The notes: a model not told the origin generated them from the letters alone. A stretch of 64,000 nucleotides of DNA from Microbacterium sp. CH12i (GCF_000685355.1 NZ_JHET01000006.1:186001-250000), one strand, 5' to 3'. Shown: positions 9,088-18,602, counted from the first letter of the stretch. Translations and numbers: made by a program.

Positions 9088-9112
9088 CACGCGGCGAGTA
9101 GTTCGTCGCGTG
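9088..9112 (+). promoter_or_regulatory. Hairpin in the rplY leader next to the ribosome site
   Basis: A 9-bp stem (CACGCGGCG with CGTCGCGTG, one G-T pair) and a 7-base loop end four bases before the GAAGGAG ribosome site of rplY. A TACGAT -10-like box lies near 8965-8970, so the leader would be about 150 bases long. The hairpin could tune translation; this is inference. Confidence 0.35.
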
Positions 9113-9128
9113 CCCCGAAGGAGAATCA

Positions 9129-9749
9129 ATGTCTGAGGACATCAAGGTCCACGCCGAGGTCCGCGAACAGTTCGGCAAGGGCTTCGCCCGTCGCCTGCGC
9201 GCTGCCGGCAAGATCCCCGCCGTCATCTACGGCCATGGAACCGAGCCTGTGCACGTCGCACTGCCCGGCCACCAGGTCTCGCTCATCATTCGCCGCGCCA
9301 ACGCGCTGCTCCACCTCGACGTCGAGGGCACCGACCACCTCGCGCTCGTCAAGGACGTGCAGCGTGACCCGGTGTTGCAGATCATCGAGCACATCGACCT
9401 TCTCGTCGTGAAGAAGGGCGAGAAGATCCAGGTCGACGTGCCGATCATCGTCACCGGCGAGCCGTTCGCCGGCACCGTTGCCAACCTCGACGCGACCTCG
9501 CTCGCCGTCGAGGTCGAGGCGACGCACATCCCGCAGAACTTCGAGGTCTCGGTTGAGGGCCTCGAAGAGGGTCAGCACGTCACGGCCGCCGACGTCAAGC
9601 TGCCCAAGGGCGCAACGCTTCTCGCCGACCCCGAGATGCTCGTCGTCGCGATCTACGTTCCGAACGAGTCGAGCTCGGAAAGCACCGAAGCGGTCTCCGC
9701 CGAGGGCGAGTCCGCCGAGGGCCAGGCCGAAGCAGCTGCCGCGGAGTAA
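9129..9749 (+). CDS. rplY: 50S ribosomal protein L25 / general stress protein Ctc
   Basis: L25/Ctc binds 5S rRNA in the large ribosomal subunit. The 206-residue long form has the N-terminal L25 fold (VREQFGKGFARRLRAAGKIPAVIYG) and a C-terminal TL5/Ctc beta domain (VDVPIIVTGEPFAGT, HIPQNFEVSVEGLEEGQHV). The tail is acidic and Ala-rich (SAEGQAEAAAAE), a common actinobacterial extension. The ATG follows a strong GAAGGAG site. A strong hairpin terminator separates it from pth. Confidence 0.97.
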   Translation: MSEDIKVHAEVREQFGKGFARRLRAAGKIPAVIYGHGTEPVHVALPGHQVSLIIRRANALLHLDVEGTDHLALVKDVQRDPVLQIIEHIDLLVVKKGEKIQVDVPIIVTGEPFAGTVANLDATSLAVEVEATHIPQNFEVSVEGLEEGQHVTAADVKLPKGATLLADPEMLVVAIYVPNESSSESTEAVSAEGESAEGQAEAAAAE

Positions 9750-9767
9750 TTCACCGAAGCACATGCA

Positions 9768-9800
9768 CAGAGGGGACGCGAGCACATCGCGTCCCCTCTG
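9768..9800 (+). terminator. Hairpin terminator after rplY
   Basis: A perfect 13-bp stem (CAGAGGGGACGCG with CGCGTCCCCTCTG) and a 7-base loop, 18 bases past the rplY stop, followed by the short pyrimidine-rich stretch TCGTATCC. Confidence 0.85.
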
Positions 9801-9835
9801 TCGTATCCTGACGACGTTCGAGAGGCGAGAGACGC

Positions 9836-10417
9836 ATGGCAGATACCTGGTTGATCGTGGGGCTGGGAAACCCCGGACAGCGATACGAAACGACCCGTCA
9901 CAACGTCGGTCAGTTTGTCGTGGATGAGCTGGCAGCCCGGCGCAGCGAGAGCTTCCGAGAGCACAAGACCGGTGCGCGGGTCGTTGAGACGTGGCTGCGC
10001 CCAGGAGCAGCCAAACTCGTGCTCGCGAAACCCAACACGTTCATGAATGTCTCGGGCACTCCGGTCGCTGCCCTGGCGCGGTTCTACTCCGTGCCGCCAG
10101 AGCGAACGGTCATCGTTCACGATGAACTCGATATTCCGTTCGACACGCTCAAGCTCAAGGTCGGCGGCGGGCATGGCGGACACAACGGTGTGCGCGACGT
10201 CGCGCAAGCCATCGGCACTGCGGACTTCCCCAGGGTGCGGGTAGGCATCGGCAGGCCGCCAGGACGGCAGGACCCTGCGGACTGGGTGCTGTCGCCGTTC
10301 GGTAAGACTGAGCGCGAGACGCTTCCGATTCTCGTCGCCGACTCAGCGGATGCTGTCGAGCTGCTCGTCAGCGAAGGACTAGTAGCAGCGCAACAGAAGC
10401 ATCATGCGCCGCGTTGA
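9836..10417 (+). CDS. pth: Peptidyl-tRNA hydrolase
   Basis: The enzyme releases tRNA from peptidyl-tRNA that drops off ribosomes. The 193-residue protein carries all family active-site elements: LGNPGQRYETTRHNVG with the catalytic His, KPNTFMNVSG, the Asp in VHDELDIPF, and GGGHGGHNGVRD. It starts at ATG 9836 after a GAGAGGCGAGAG ribosome site. The gene pairs functionally with rplY upstream, an order common in bacteria, although a terminator lies between them. Confidence 0.97.
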   Translation: MADTWLIVGLGNPGQRYETTRHNVGQFVVDELAARRSESFREHKTGARVVETWLRPGAAKLVLAKPNTFMNVSGTPVAALARFYSVPPERTVIVHDELDIPFDTLKLKVGGGHGGHNGVRDVAQAIGTADFPRVRVGIGRPPGRQDPADWVLSPFGKTERETLPILVADSADAVELLVSEGLVAAQQKHHAPR

Positions 10418-10420
10418 TCA

Positions 10421-11047
10421 TCAGCCGTAGAAGTTGACTGCTCCCGCAGTCGTGCCGATTCCGAGCGCAACGCTGAGCACCAGGAAGAAGATTCCAGGCG
10501 CGATCACCCCGATGATGAGACCGGCGATGCCCCAGCCGCGCCCCTGACGCTTCACGATCGCCATGATGCCGAAAACAATTGCGGAAATGCCTGCGAGCGT
10601 GCCGACCCAGAACGAGATCTCACCCATCAGCACCTGATCGCGCACGGGGGAGAGGAAGGACAGGTCGTTGTTCGACGTGCTGAGGTCGTCGACCGCGGTA
10701 GGCAGGTTGAAGCCGATCTGGTACCCGGCGATGCCGATGATGATCGACGAGACGACGGCGGCAATGAGCGATAGCCCAAACGCCACGATTCCGAGAACCG
10801 CTGCCTTCGGCGCTGCTTGGGCAGAAGGCTGAAAGCCGTCCGGAGGGGCGCCGTAGCCACCAACGGGTGCGGAATACGCTCCGGGAGGGGTCTGGTAGTT
10901 CTGCTCTAGAGGAGCAGCCTGGTGGTACGCCGGTGCAGCGGGCGGGGCCTGATATGCGGGCGGTGCCTGAGGGGCGGACGCTGGCGCCTGGGGCACCGGA
11001 GGAACGGAGCCGTACGGCGCGGGCGGCGGAAGCTGTGGATCGGTCAC
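10421..11047 (-). CDS. Proline-rich DUF4190-type membrane protein
   Basis: The first 90 residues or so are rich in Pro, Ala, Tyr and Gln (PPAPYGSVPPVPQAP) and look disordered and cytoplasmic. The rest has three hydrophobic segments (AVLGIVAFGLSLIAAVVSSI, GTLAGISAIVFGIMAIV, GIAGLIIGVIAPGIFFLVL), with the basic loop KRQGRGWGIAG typical of DUF4190 proteins. It starts at GTG 11047. Its stop is three bases from the pth stop on the other strand (convergent). Function is unknown; such proteins are widespread in actinobacteria. Confidence 0.8.
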   Translation of the reverse strand: MTDPQLPPPAPYGSVPPVPQAPASAPQAPPAYQAPPAAPAYHQAAPLEQNYQTPPGAYSAPVGGYGAPPDGFQPSAQAAPKAAVLGIVAFGLSLIAAVVSSIIIGIAGYQIGFNLPTAVDDLSTSNNDLSFLSPVRDQVLMGEISFWVGTLAGISAIVFGIMAIVKRQGRGWGIAGLIIGVIAPGIFFLVLSVALGIGTTAGAVNFYG

Positions 11048-11091
11048 GCTCCCATCCTATGGCGCGCGACCGATCCACACAGGCTTCGTGA

Positions 11092-12096
11092 TCAGACCCG
11101 GCGCAACAGCCCGACCTTGTCGTACACATCGGTGAGCGTGGCGTCAGCGACGGTATCGGCACGCGCAGCGTTCTGAGCGAGGATGCGATCAAGCTCGGCC
11201 GGGTCATCAAGAAGCTCAAGGGCCCGTTCGCGCACCGGTTCGAACTCGGCAACAACGACCTCAGCGAGACCCTTCTTGAAGTCGCCGTACCCACGACCGG
11301 CGTACTCGTCTTCGATCGAGGCGACCTGGCGACCCGTGAGGGCGGCGTAGATGGTCAGCATGTTCGAGACACCCGGCTTGTTCTCGCGATCGAACCGCAC
11401 CGTGCCCTCGTTGTCAGTCACCGCTCGCATGATCTTCTTCGCCGACTTCGCAGGGTCATCCAGCATCCAGAGCACGCCGGCGTCGCTCTCTGCAGACTTC
11501 GACATCTTGGCCGTCGGGTTTTGGAGATCGAAGATTCGCGCGGTGTCCTTTTGGATCACGGGCATCGGCACAGTGAACGTTTCGCCGAAGCGCGAGTTGA
11601 ATCGCTCGGCGAGATCGCGGGTGAGCTCAACGTGCTGCTTCTGGTCATCGCCGACGGGTACGACATCGGTCTGATAGAGCAGGATATCGGCGGCCATCAG
11701 AACCGGATACGTGAACAGCCCGACGCTGGTGGCGTCGGCGCCGTACCGGCTGGACTTGTCTTTGAACTGCGTCATCCGACCGGCTTCTCCGAAACCGGTA
11801 ATGGTGCTGAGGATCCAGGCGAGTTCGGCATGCGCCCTTACGTGCGACTGCACGTACAGCGTCGACAGCGACGGCTCGATGCCGGCGGCGATGTACTGGG
11901 CCGCCGTGCGACGCGTCTTCTCACGCAACTCTTTCGGTTCCTGCGCGACGGTCAGTGCGTGCAGGTCGACGACGGAGAAATATGCGTCGTAAGAGCTCTG
12001 CAGATCCCGCCACTGCAGGAGGGCCCCAATGTAGTTGCCGATCTGGAGGGAGTCGGCGGAGGGCTGCATTCCTGAGTAGAGGCGAGGTTTCTTCAC
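11092..12096 (-). CDS. trpS: Tryptophan--tRNA ligase
   Basis: Class I aminoacyl-tRNA synthetase charging tRNA-Trp. The HIGH-like signature is in SGMQPSADSLQIGNYIGA, and the KMSKS signature in NPTAKMSKSAESDAG. The start is GTG 12096 (KKPRLYSG follows), because homology begins there and frame further upstream overlaps the divergent SRPBCC gene region. The 334-residue length is normal. The frame is intact. Confidence 0.97.
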   Translation of the reverse strand: MKKPRLYSGMQPSADSLQIGNYIGALLQWRDLQSSYDAYFSVVDLHALTVAQEPKELREKTRRTAAQYIAAGIEPSLSTLYVQSHVRAHAELAWILSTITGFGEAGRMTQFKDKSSRYGADATSVGLFTYPVLMAADILLYQTDVVPVGDDQKQHVELTRDLAERFNSRFGETFTVPMPVIQKDTARIFDLQNPTAKMSKSAESDAGVLWMLDDPAKSAKKIMRAVTDNEGTVRFDRENKPGVSNMLTIYAALTGRQVASIEDEYAGRGYGDFKKGLAEVVVAEFEPVRERALELLDDPAELDRILAQNAARADTVADATLTDVYDKVGLLRRV

Positions 12097-12156
12097 GACA
12101 TCAATCCTATGGCGCTGGTTCCCTGCCGTGCCGCAGCGGTGACATACGCTGGTCAG

Positions 12157-12825
12157 ATGGCCGAGTCTTCTCCACGCAGCACGCGACGCCGCCATGACAT
12201 TCCACGCGATCGAGCGCTGTATGTCGAGACACGCATACACGCACCGCTGGAGACCGTATGGGCTCTCACACAGGATCCCGCCTCGCACGTGCGCTGGGAT
12301 GCGCGGTTCACATCGATCATCCCCGTGCAGACACGCGAGGATGGCGCGCAGGAGTTCCGCTACGAGCTCGACCTCGGCCTGCACGTTATCCGCGGTAGCG
12401 GCGTCTCGCTGGGTGCCCGCGAAGGCGCCCAGGGCGAACGCACCTCAGCCCTGGTATTCGACACCGAAGATCGACTGTCCCCGCTCGGACGTGGGCGTGG
12501 CTATTGGCGATATATTCCGACCGACGACGGCGTGCGCTTTCTCACCGGCTACGACTACACGCCGGGGTGGGGGCCGATCGGACGCGTGCTTGACCCGCTG
12601 ATCACCCGACACGTGGTGTGGTGGCTGACAGCGTGGAGCTTTGATCGGCTGCGGCTGTGGGCGGAAGAGGGAATCGTCCCTGAACAGACCAGTTGGTGGA
12701 GGTCGCTGTTGCCAGGATCCCGTCCGAGAGCGCGCGCTCGACGTTGCCTGGCCCGGCCGCCTCGTCGCACACAACACCGCGTCATGGACGATGCCCCATC
12801 CACACTCGCGGACATCGAGTCATGA
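12157..12825 (+). CDS. SRPBCC (START/Bet v 1-like) ligand-binding protein
   Basis: The 222-residue protein carries a polyketide-cyclase/SRPBCC-type fold: YVETRIHAPLETVWALTQDPASHVRWD at the N-terminus, a central beta sheet, and a C-terminal helix (WWLTAWSFDRLRLWAEEG). Such proteins hold hydrophobic small molecules. The C-terminus is basic (SRPRARARRCLARPPRR) and ends DDAPSTLADIES. Its stop overlaps the next start (ATGA at 12822), so it is coupled to two DUF4166 genes. The ligand is unknown. Confidence 0.8.
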   Translation: MAESSPRSTRRRHDIPRDRALYVETRIHAPLETVWALTQDPASHVRWDARFTSIIPVQTREDGAQEFRYELDLGLHVIRGSGVSLGAREGAQGERTSALVFDTEDRLSPLGRGRGYWRYIPTDDGVRFLTGYDYTPGWGPIGRVLDPLITRHVVWWLTAWSFDRLRLWAEEGIVPEQTSWWRSLLPGSRPRARARRCLARPPRRTQHRVMDDAPSTLADIES

Positions 12826-13508
12826 CAGCCGCTGAGGGGATATTCCGACGGGCTTTGGGCGATGACTTTGACCGCCTTCATCCGCAACTCCAGCGTCGCT
12901 TCGGCGTGGGAGTCGATGCGGGCTACGGGTGCGTTGGCACGGGAGTAATGCTGGAACTGCGCCGCGGTCCGTGGTGGACGTTGCCATTTCTCGCATTTGG
13001 GACAATGCGCAACATCATGTTCCCTGAAAAGGGGCGAGACATTCCCTTTCAGATCGACAATCACCCCTATATCGACGGATACGGACGCGAAATAGTCACG
13101 TTCGTGCGCACCATGCAAGTGCGCCCCGACCGCAGACGCCGCTTCGATGCGACGATGATCTACAGCCCGAAGCGCGGGCGGGTGGTGGACTACCTCGGAA
13201 CCCACCAGCACCTCGCCGTCGATCTTGATCTCGCGGTCACCGATGATGGCGCACTCAGGCTCACCTCGGGGGAGCAGCGCTTCTATGAGGGGCCGCTGGC
13301 ATTCCGCTTTCCCATGCTCTTCAGTGGAATTGCTCACCTCACTGAACGCTACGACGACGAACGGGAGCTGTTCATCATCGATCTCGTCGTGCGCAACCGT
13401 CTTATGGGCAGACTCTTCGGGTACCGCGGAGAGTTCACCTGCGAATATCCGAGTGCTGAGGAGATCCCAGTGACGGTGAAGCCATATCGGGAAGAGCGGC
13501 GCGAGTGA
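12822..13508 (+). CDS. DUF4166-type protein, first copy
   Basis: The 228-residue protein starts at ATG 12822, overlapping the SRPBCC stop. It begins MTAAEGIFRRALGDDFDRLH and includes the family-like core GYGCVGTGVMLELRRGPWW and the C-terminal VRNRLMGRLFGYRGEFTCEY. DUF4166 has no established reaction and is often found fused to short-chain or saccharopine-type dehydrogenases. Here it stands alone. It overlaps the next, paralogous gene by four bases (GTGA). Confidence 0.75.
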   Translation: MTAAEGIFRRALGDDFDRLHPQLQRRFGVGVDAGYGCVGTGVMLELRRGPWWTLPFLAFGTMRNIMFPEKGRDIPFQIDNHPYIDGYGREIVTFVRTMQVRPDRRRRFDATMIYSPKRGRVVDYLGTHQHLAVDLDLAVTDDGALRLTSGEQRFYEGPLAFRFPMLFSGIAHLTERYDDERELFIIDLVVRNRLMGRLFGYRGEFTCEYPSAEEIPVTVKPYREERRE

Positions 13509-14133
13509 GCGTGCGCAGCTCGGTCTACCTCGAGGCCCTCGGCAGCGACGCGCAGCGATTGCAGCCAGAGGTCTTCGCGTACATCGCGGGTCCCCCTGAG
13601 GGGCAGGCAACAGGTGTCGGTGAGGGTATCTTCGAGATCGCTGGCAGCCGCTGGGGATGGCTGTCGCCGCTCATACGCCTCGTGATCGGACCAGGGCTGC
13701 TAGTCTCTCGGCACGAGCAGGATGTCCCCTTCGACATCGTCAATCGACCTTTTCGGATGCCCAGCGGTGCGCCAGCGCTCGCCGCGGAACGACACTTCCA
13801 ATTCCGAAACTCAACGCAGACCGTTGTGGATGTCATGTTCGTCGCGTCGCACCGGGAACCATCGTCAATGTTCCCGGCCAGCGTCGCCAGATCGAGATGC
13901 TCCTGGAATGCTCTGCGACCTCTGAGGGAAACCTCCGACTGCACTCGCGAGCATCGAGAATTCGACTGGGTCGTCACCGGGTGCGGCTACCTCGCGTTCT
14001 CAGCATCCAGGTAGAGGTAGAGGACGGTTATGACCGTGAGGGCGACAGAAGAACCATCACGGCGAACATCCGAAACCCGCTGCTCGGGACGCTGATGGAG
14101 TACCGAGGGTGGTTCCGCTACAAGTACGCGTGA
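13505..14133 (+). CDS. DUF4166-type protein, second tandem copy, frameshifted
   Basis: It starts at GTG 13505, overlapping the first copy. The N-terminal part (YLEALGSDAQRLQPEVFAYI) keeps one frame to about 13850, where one base seems to be missing, and then resumes with PGTIVNVPGQRRQIEMLLE. The C-terminus IRNPLLGTLMEYRGWFRYKY parallels VRNRLMGRLFGYRGEFTCEY of the first copy, showing a duplicated pair. The break is probably a sequencing error, since both halves align with the paralogue. Confidence 0.7.
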
Positions 14134-14149
14134 CCGGCAGAGCTCGCGT

Positions 14150-14988
14150 TCAATAGCTGTAATCGACGACCACCGGTGCGTGATCGCTCCAGCGCTCGGC
14201 ATATGATGCCGCACGGGCCACGTGGTACGTCTGCACGCGTTCCATGAGCGGCGGGGTAGCCAAGTGGTAGTCGATGCGCCAGCCGGTGTCGTTGTCGAAT
14301 GCCTGACCGCGCGCTGACCACCAGGTATACGGGCCTTCGACCTCGCCGTGAAAGCGACGCCCGACATCAACCCAACCGAGACCTGTGCCGACGGTGCCGT
14401 CGACGCCGGTGATGTCGGCTCCAGCGTCGCCCAGATAACGATCGAAGTACGCGCGCTCACGGGGCAGAAAACCGGCCTTCTTGCGGTTACCGCGCCAGTT
14501 CTTGATGTCGAGCTCACGGTGGCCGACGTGAGGTCACCTGTTACGACCGCGAGTGCGTCGCCGGCGCGAAGCTCAGCCAGTCGGATGCCGAAGGCGTCAA
14601 GAAACTTCCACTTCTCGTCTTGCTTCGGAGTGTCGACCTCGCCGGAGTGCACGTAAGCGCTCACCACAGTCAGCGTTGCGTCACCGAGAAGGAAGTCGCC
14701 CTCGATCCAGCGACCTTTCGAATCGAAGTCGTCAGCGCCGAATGCCGTGCGGGTTGCGAGCGACGGGGTACGGCTCGCGATCGCAACACCAGCGCGCCCC
14801 TTGGCCGTCGCCTCATCATGGACGATCGACCAGCCAGGCAGGGCGGCTTCAAGGTGCTCGTCCTGTCCACGAACCTCTTGCAGCGTGAGGATGTCGACGT
14901 CAGCGGCATCTAGCCAACTGCTCATTCCGTTGCGGGCGGCCGCCCGAATTCCGTTGACATTGACCGAAGCGATACGCAGATGAGGCAT
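14150..14988 (-). CDS. xth: Exodeoxyribonuclease III (AP endonuclease family), frameshifted
   Basis: The enzyme cuts at abasic sites and has 3'-5' exonuclease and phosphatase activity. The N-terminus MPHLRIASVNVNGIRAA, the metal ligand in LTLQEVRGQ, and SAYVHSGEVDTPKQDEKWKFL are clear. One A is missing near 14529: restoring it gives GDLNVGH followed by RELDIKNWRGNRKKAGFLP. The rest carries WWSARGQAFDNDTGWRIDYHLA and ends WSDHAPVVVDYSY at 14150. The total is one base short of a whole number of codons, in keeping with a single deletion. Confidence 0.92.
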
Positions 14989-15012
14989 GTTTCCAGCCTA
15001 ACGAGAGTCTCC

Positions 15013-15060
15013 GACATCAGAAGCGGCTGACATCAGAAGCGGCCGACAACAGGAGCGGTC
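15013..15060. repeat. Three decaying tandem 16-bp units at the 3' end of the BrkB-family gene
   Basis: The units 15013-15028 and 15029-15044 differ at one base (GACATCAGAAGCGGC plus T or C). A third, 15045-15060, matches at about 12 of 16. The second unit contains the stop codon of the neighbouring gene, so the duplication spans the gene end. Confidence 0.7.
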
Positions 15061-15992
15061 GAGATCAGGGGAAGGTCACGGTCCTTCGCTGCGACAGCGA
15101 TCCATGCCGCAGCGACGAGCATCACCACGCCGTTCACACGGAACCAGAGCAGCAACCCGATGAAGATCGCGAACGTGGCCAGTAGGGGATTGGTCGGTGT
15201 GTAACTCAGCAGGAATCCCGCCGCGAACTGAAGGGCCGTCATCGCGGCGCCGCCGAGGAGCGCGCCCGGCCAGATCGTGCGCCAGCGCAGCGATGTCCCA
15301 GTGAGGAAGCGCACCATCGTCGCCAGCGCTGCCGACAATAGTGCGAAGGAAACGATGACCGTTCCCACTCGGATGCTGATGTTCACTGTGCTGGATCCGG
15401 CATCCCAGCCAAACTGCGTGAGGATCCAGCTCAGCACTGCGGCGCTGGCCGAGCTCAGGATCGACCCGACGATCAGCGAGACGCCGAAGATCAGGGCAGC
15501 CAGAAGATCGCGCGCCTTGAGTATGACGTAGCTGCGTCGGTCGGGCGGCAGGCCGAAGATGTCGCGCACGGCGCGACGCGCGAAGGTCACCCAGCCGATG
15601 GCGGTCCAGATGACGACGCCCAGAGCAACCAGACCGGTGATGCTGAGTACTCCGGCCGTGCGCGTCGCGATCTCTTTGACCTGTTCGGTGGTCGCCACAC
15701 CGTCCGCACTGATGATGTTGGGAATGTAGCCGTTGATCAACGCGATCATGGCGTCGACCGACTCGGCGCTGCCGCCCAACCACAGCCCAGCGATCGCGAA
15801 GGCCAGGTAGATCGCCGCGAAGATGGCGAACAGCGCCTGATAGCTCACGCCAGCGGCGAGGAGAAACCCGTTGTTCTGCAGAAAGTGCCGCCACACACGT
15901 ATCGGGAACAGCCCAAGTGTGCGCCGCGTCAGATGGGTCGCCCGTTCGACCGCGACATTGAGGCGACCGCGTTCGAGATCGTCTCCAGACAC
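15033..15992 (-). CDS. YihY/BrkB-family membrane protein
   Basis: The 319-residue protein starts at GTG 15992. It has a short basic N-terminus and six hydrophobic segments, with the family pattern FLLAAGVSYQALFAIFAAIYLAF, GLVALGVVIWTAIGWVTFARRA, and PTNPLLATFAIFIGLLLWFRVNG. The family was once named RNase BN but has no proven nuclease activity; it is an inner-membrane protein of unclear role. It lies downstream of sdhB on the same strand with a 24-base gap. Confidence 0.88.
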   Translation of the reverse strand: MSGDDLERGRLNVAVERATHLTRRTLGLFPIRVWRHFLQNNGFLLAAGVSYQALFAIFAAIYLAFAIAGLWLGGSAESVDAMIALINGYIPNIISADGVATTEQVKEIATRTAGVLSITGLVALGVVIWTAIGWVTFARRAVRDIFGLPPDRRSYVILKARDLLAALIFGVSLIVGSILSSASAAVLSWILTQFGWDAGSSTVNISIRVGTVIVSFALLSAALATMVRFLTGTSLRWRTIWPGALLGGAAMTALQFAAGFLLSYTPTNPLLATFAIFIGLLLWFRVNGVVMLVAAAWIAVAAKDRDLPLISTAPVVGRF

Positions 15993-16016
15993 GTCGGCCG
16001 GCTCAGTGATGATCGA

Positions 16017-16778
16017 TCAGGGGTGACCGCGGAGGATCGCCTGCTTGACCTCGGCGATCGCCTTGGTGACCTCGATGCCGCGGGGGCACGCCTCCGAGCA
16101 GTTGAAGGTCGTGCGGCAGCGCCAGACGCCTTCCTTGTCGTTGAGGATGTCCAGACGTACGTCGGCGTTGTCATCGCGCGAGTCAAAGATAAAACGGTGC
16201 GCGTTGACGATTGCGGCGGGACCGAAGTACTGTCCGTCGGTCCAGAACACGGGGCATGACGACGTGCACGCCGCGCACAGGATGCACTTAGTGGTGTCGT
16301 CGAAGATCGCACGGTCGGCGATCGACTGCACGCGCTCCTTGCCCTTCTCGGGCGCAGAACCCGAAACGAGGAAAGGCTGTACCTCACGGAAGGAGGCGAA
16401 GAACGGCTCCATGTCGACGATGAGGTCCTTTTCAAGGGGCAGGCCCTTGATCGCCTCGATGTAGATCGGCTTCGAGATGTCGAGGTCTTTGATCAGCGTC
16501 TTGCACGCGAGACGGTTACGACCGTTGATGCGCATGGCGTCAGAGCCGCAGATGCCGTGTGCACAGGAGCGGCGGAATGACAGCGAGCCGTCGACCTCCC
16601 ACTTGATCTTGTGGAGGGCATCGAGCACGCGGTCAGTGGAGAACAGCTCCACGTCGTAGTCGACCCAGTGCGGCTCAGCATCCTTTTCAGGATCGAAGCG
16701 ACGGACGATAAACGTCACCAGGAATGACTGGATGGCCGGGTCAGCGGCGGCAGGGGTTTCTGCGACAGCGTTCGACAT
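16017..16778 (-). CDS. sdhB: Succinate dehydrogenase iron-sulfur subunit
   Basis: Carries electrons from the flavin subunit to quinone in complex II. The 253-residue protein has the 2Fe-2S cluster ligands (RRSCAHGICGSDAM, NRLAC) and the 4Fe-4S and 3Fe-4S ligands (CILCAACTSSCP, CSEACPRGIEVTKAI). The ATG at 16778 follows the sdhA stop by one base, so the two are translationally coupled. It is the last gene of sdhCDAB. Confidence 0.97.
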   Translation of the reverse strand: MSNAVAETPAAADPAIQSFLVTFIVRRFDPEKDAEPHWVDYDVELFSTDRVLDALHKIKWEVDGSLSFRRSCAHGICGSDAMRINGRNRLACKTLIKDLDISKPIYIEAIKGLPLEKDLIVDMEPFFASFREVQPFLVSGSAPEKGKERVQSIADRAIFDDTTKCILCAACTSSCPVFWTDGQYFGPAAIVNAHRFIFDSRDDNADVRLDILNDKEGVWRCRTTFNCSEACPRGIEVTKAIAEVKQAILRGHP

Positions 16779-16779
16779 C

Positions 16780-18585
16780 TCAGTACTTCCTTTCCATCGG
16801 CTGGTAGTTGGTGATGACAACCGGCTTCCAGTCGAGTCTGATGTGGTCGGCCGGTGTTGACGAGTGCGGGTCACCGGTCAGATAGGCCATGGTGTGCTTC
16901 ATGTAATTCTCATCGTCGCGCTTCGGGAAGTCGTCGCGCATATGGCCGCCCCGACTCTCTTCACGGTTCTGCGCTGCGTAAACGACGACCTCAGCGATGT
17001 CGAGCAGGAAGCCGAGCTCAATGGCTTCCAGAAGGTCGGTGTTGAACCGCTGACCCTTGTCGTCGACGTAGACGTTCTTGTACCGCTCGCGCAGCTCCTT
17101 GATGACGCCCAGGACGTGCTCAAGGGAATCGTGCGTGCGGAACACCTGCGCGTTGCGGTCCATCTCTTCCTGCAACTTCTTACGCAGCACAGCGACACGC
17201 TCGGTGCCGTTGCTGTTTCGCATGTTCTCGATCAGCCCGGAGACGAACGCGGCGGGGTTCTCCGGCAGGGGAACGAACTCTGCAGTCTTGGAGTACTCCA
17301 CCGCGTTGCGGCCTGCACGCTTGCCGAAGACGTTGATGTCGAGCAGCGAGTTTGTGCCCAGGCGGTTGGACCCGTGCACCGAGACACATGCACACTCGCC
17401 GGCGGCATACAGCCCCGGCACGATGGTGTCGTTGTCGGCGAGCACCTGAGCATCGTTGTTGGTCGGGATGCCACCCATGGCGTAGTGCGCTGTCGGCATT
17501 ACGGGGACAGGTTCTGTCACCGGGTCAACGCCCAAGTACGTGCGTGCGAACTCGGTGATGTCGGGGAGCTTCGTCTCGAGCACCTCGGCGCCCAAGTGGG
17601 TGCAGTCGAGGTAGACGTAGTCCTTGTGCGGTCCGGCGCCGCGGCCGTCGAGAACTTCCTGCACCATGGAGCGCGCGACGATGTCACGGGGCGCGAGGTC
17701 CTTAATGGTGGGGGCGTAGCGCTCCATGAAGCGCTCACCCGACTCATTGCGCAGGATCGCGCCCTCGCCTCGGGCACCCTCAGTGAGGAGGATGCCGAGA
17801 CCAGCGAGCCCGGTCGGATGGAACTGGAAGAACTCCATGTCCTCGAGCGGTAGGTTCTTGCGCCAGATGATGCCGACGCCGTCGCCGGTGAGGGTGTGCG
17901 CGTTCGAGGTCGTCTTGTAGATTTTGCCGAAGCCGCCGGTGGCGAAGATCACGGCCTTGGACTGGAAGACGTGCAGCTCACCCGTGGCGAGGTCGTACGC
18001 GACCACGCCGGCGACCTGGGTGTTGCCGTCAGCATCCTTGACCGTGACCAGGTCGAGGACGTAGAACTCATTGAAGAAGTTGATGCCGAGCTTGACGCAG
18101 TTCTGGAACAGCGTCTGCAGGATCATGTGGCCGGTGCGGTCCGCTGCGTAGCAGGCGCGGCGCACCGGTGTCTTGCCGTGGTTTGCGGTGTGACCACCGA
18201 ATCGGCGCTGGTCAATCTTGCCCTCAGGGGTGCGGTTGAACGGCAATCCCATGTTTTCGAGGTCGATGACCGCGTCGATCGCCTCTTTCGCGAGGATCTC
18301 GGCTGCGTCCTGGTCGACGAGGTAGTCGCCGCCCTTGACGGTGTCGAAGGTGTGCCACTCCCAGCTGTCTTCCTCGACGTTGGCGAGGGCCGCAGCCATA
18401 CCGCCCTGCGCCGCACCGGTGTGGGAGCGCGTGGGGTAAAGCTTGGAGATCACGGCCGTGTTTGCGCCGGGCCCTGCCTCGATGGCCGCCCGCATGCCAG
18501 CGCCACCGGCACCGACGATGACGACATCGAACTGGTGGTAGTGCACGCCATCGCGAACGACGGAATCCTGAGTCTGCGTAGTCAC
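16780..18585 (-). CDS. sdhA: Succinate dehydrogenase flavoprotein subunit
   Basis: Oxidises succinate to fumarate in the TCA cycle. The FAD-binding motif is [16 protein letters not shown], the covalent-FAD His lies in [15 protein letters not shown], and the catalytic Arg region is [13 protein letters not shown]. The start is GTG 18585, nine bases after a GAAGAGG ribosome site, giving 601 residues. Frame further upstream would run into sdhD. The frame is intact. Confidence 0.97.
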   Translation of the reverse strand: MTTQTQDSVVRDGVHYHQFDVVIVGAGGAGMRAAIEAGPGANTAVISKLYPTRSHTGAAQGGMAAALANVEEDSWEWHTFDTVKGGDYLVDQDAAEILAKEAIDAVIDLENMGLPFNRTPEGKIDQRRFGGHTANHGKTPVRRACYAADRTGHMILQTLFQNCVKLGINFFNEFYVLDLVTVKDADGNTQVAGVVAYDLATGELHVFQSKAVIFATGGFGKIYKTTSNAHTLTGDGVGIIWRKNLPLEDMEFFQFHPTGLAGLGILLTEGARGEGAILRNESGERFMERYAPTIKDLAPRDIVARSMVQEVLDGRGAGPHKDYVYLDCTHLGAEVLETKLPDITEFARTYLGVDPVTEPVPVMPTAHYAMGGIPTNNDAQVLADNDTIVPGLYAAGECACVSVHGSNRLGTNSLLDINVFGKRAGRNAVEYSKTAEFVPLPENPAAFVSGLIENMRNSNGTERVAVLRKKLQEEMDRNAQVFRTHDSLEHVLGVIKELRERYKNVYVDDKGQRFNTDLLEAIELGFLLDIAEVVVYAAQNREESRGGHMRDDFPKRDDENYMKHTMAYLTGDPHSSTPADHIRLDWKPVVITNYQPMERKY

Positions 18586-18602
18586 TCTGTATGCCTCTTC
18601 TT

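Noticed and set aside
16864..17853. 329-residue plus-strand frame opposite sdhA
   Set aside because: Antisense shadow of the well-conserved sdhA.
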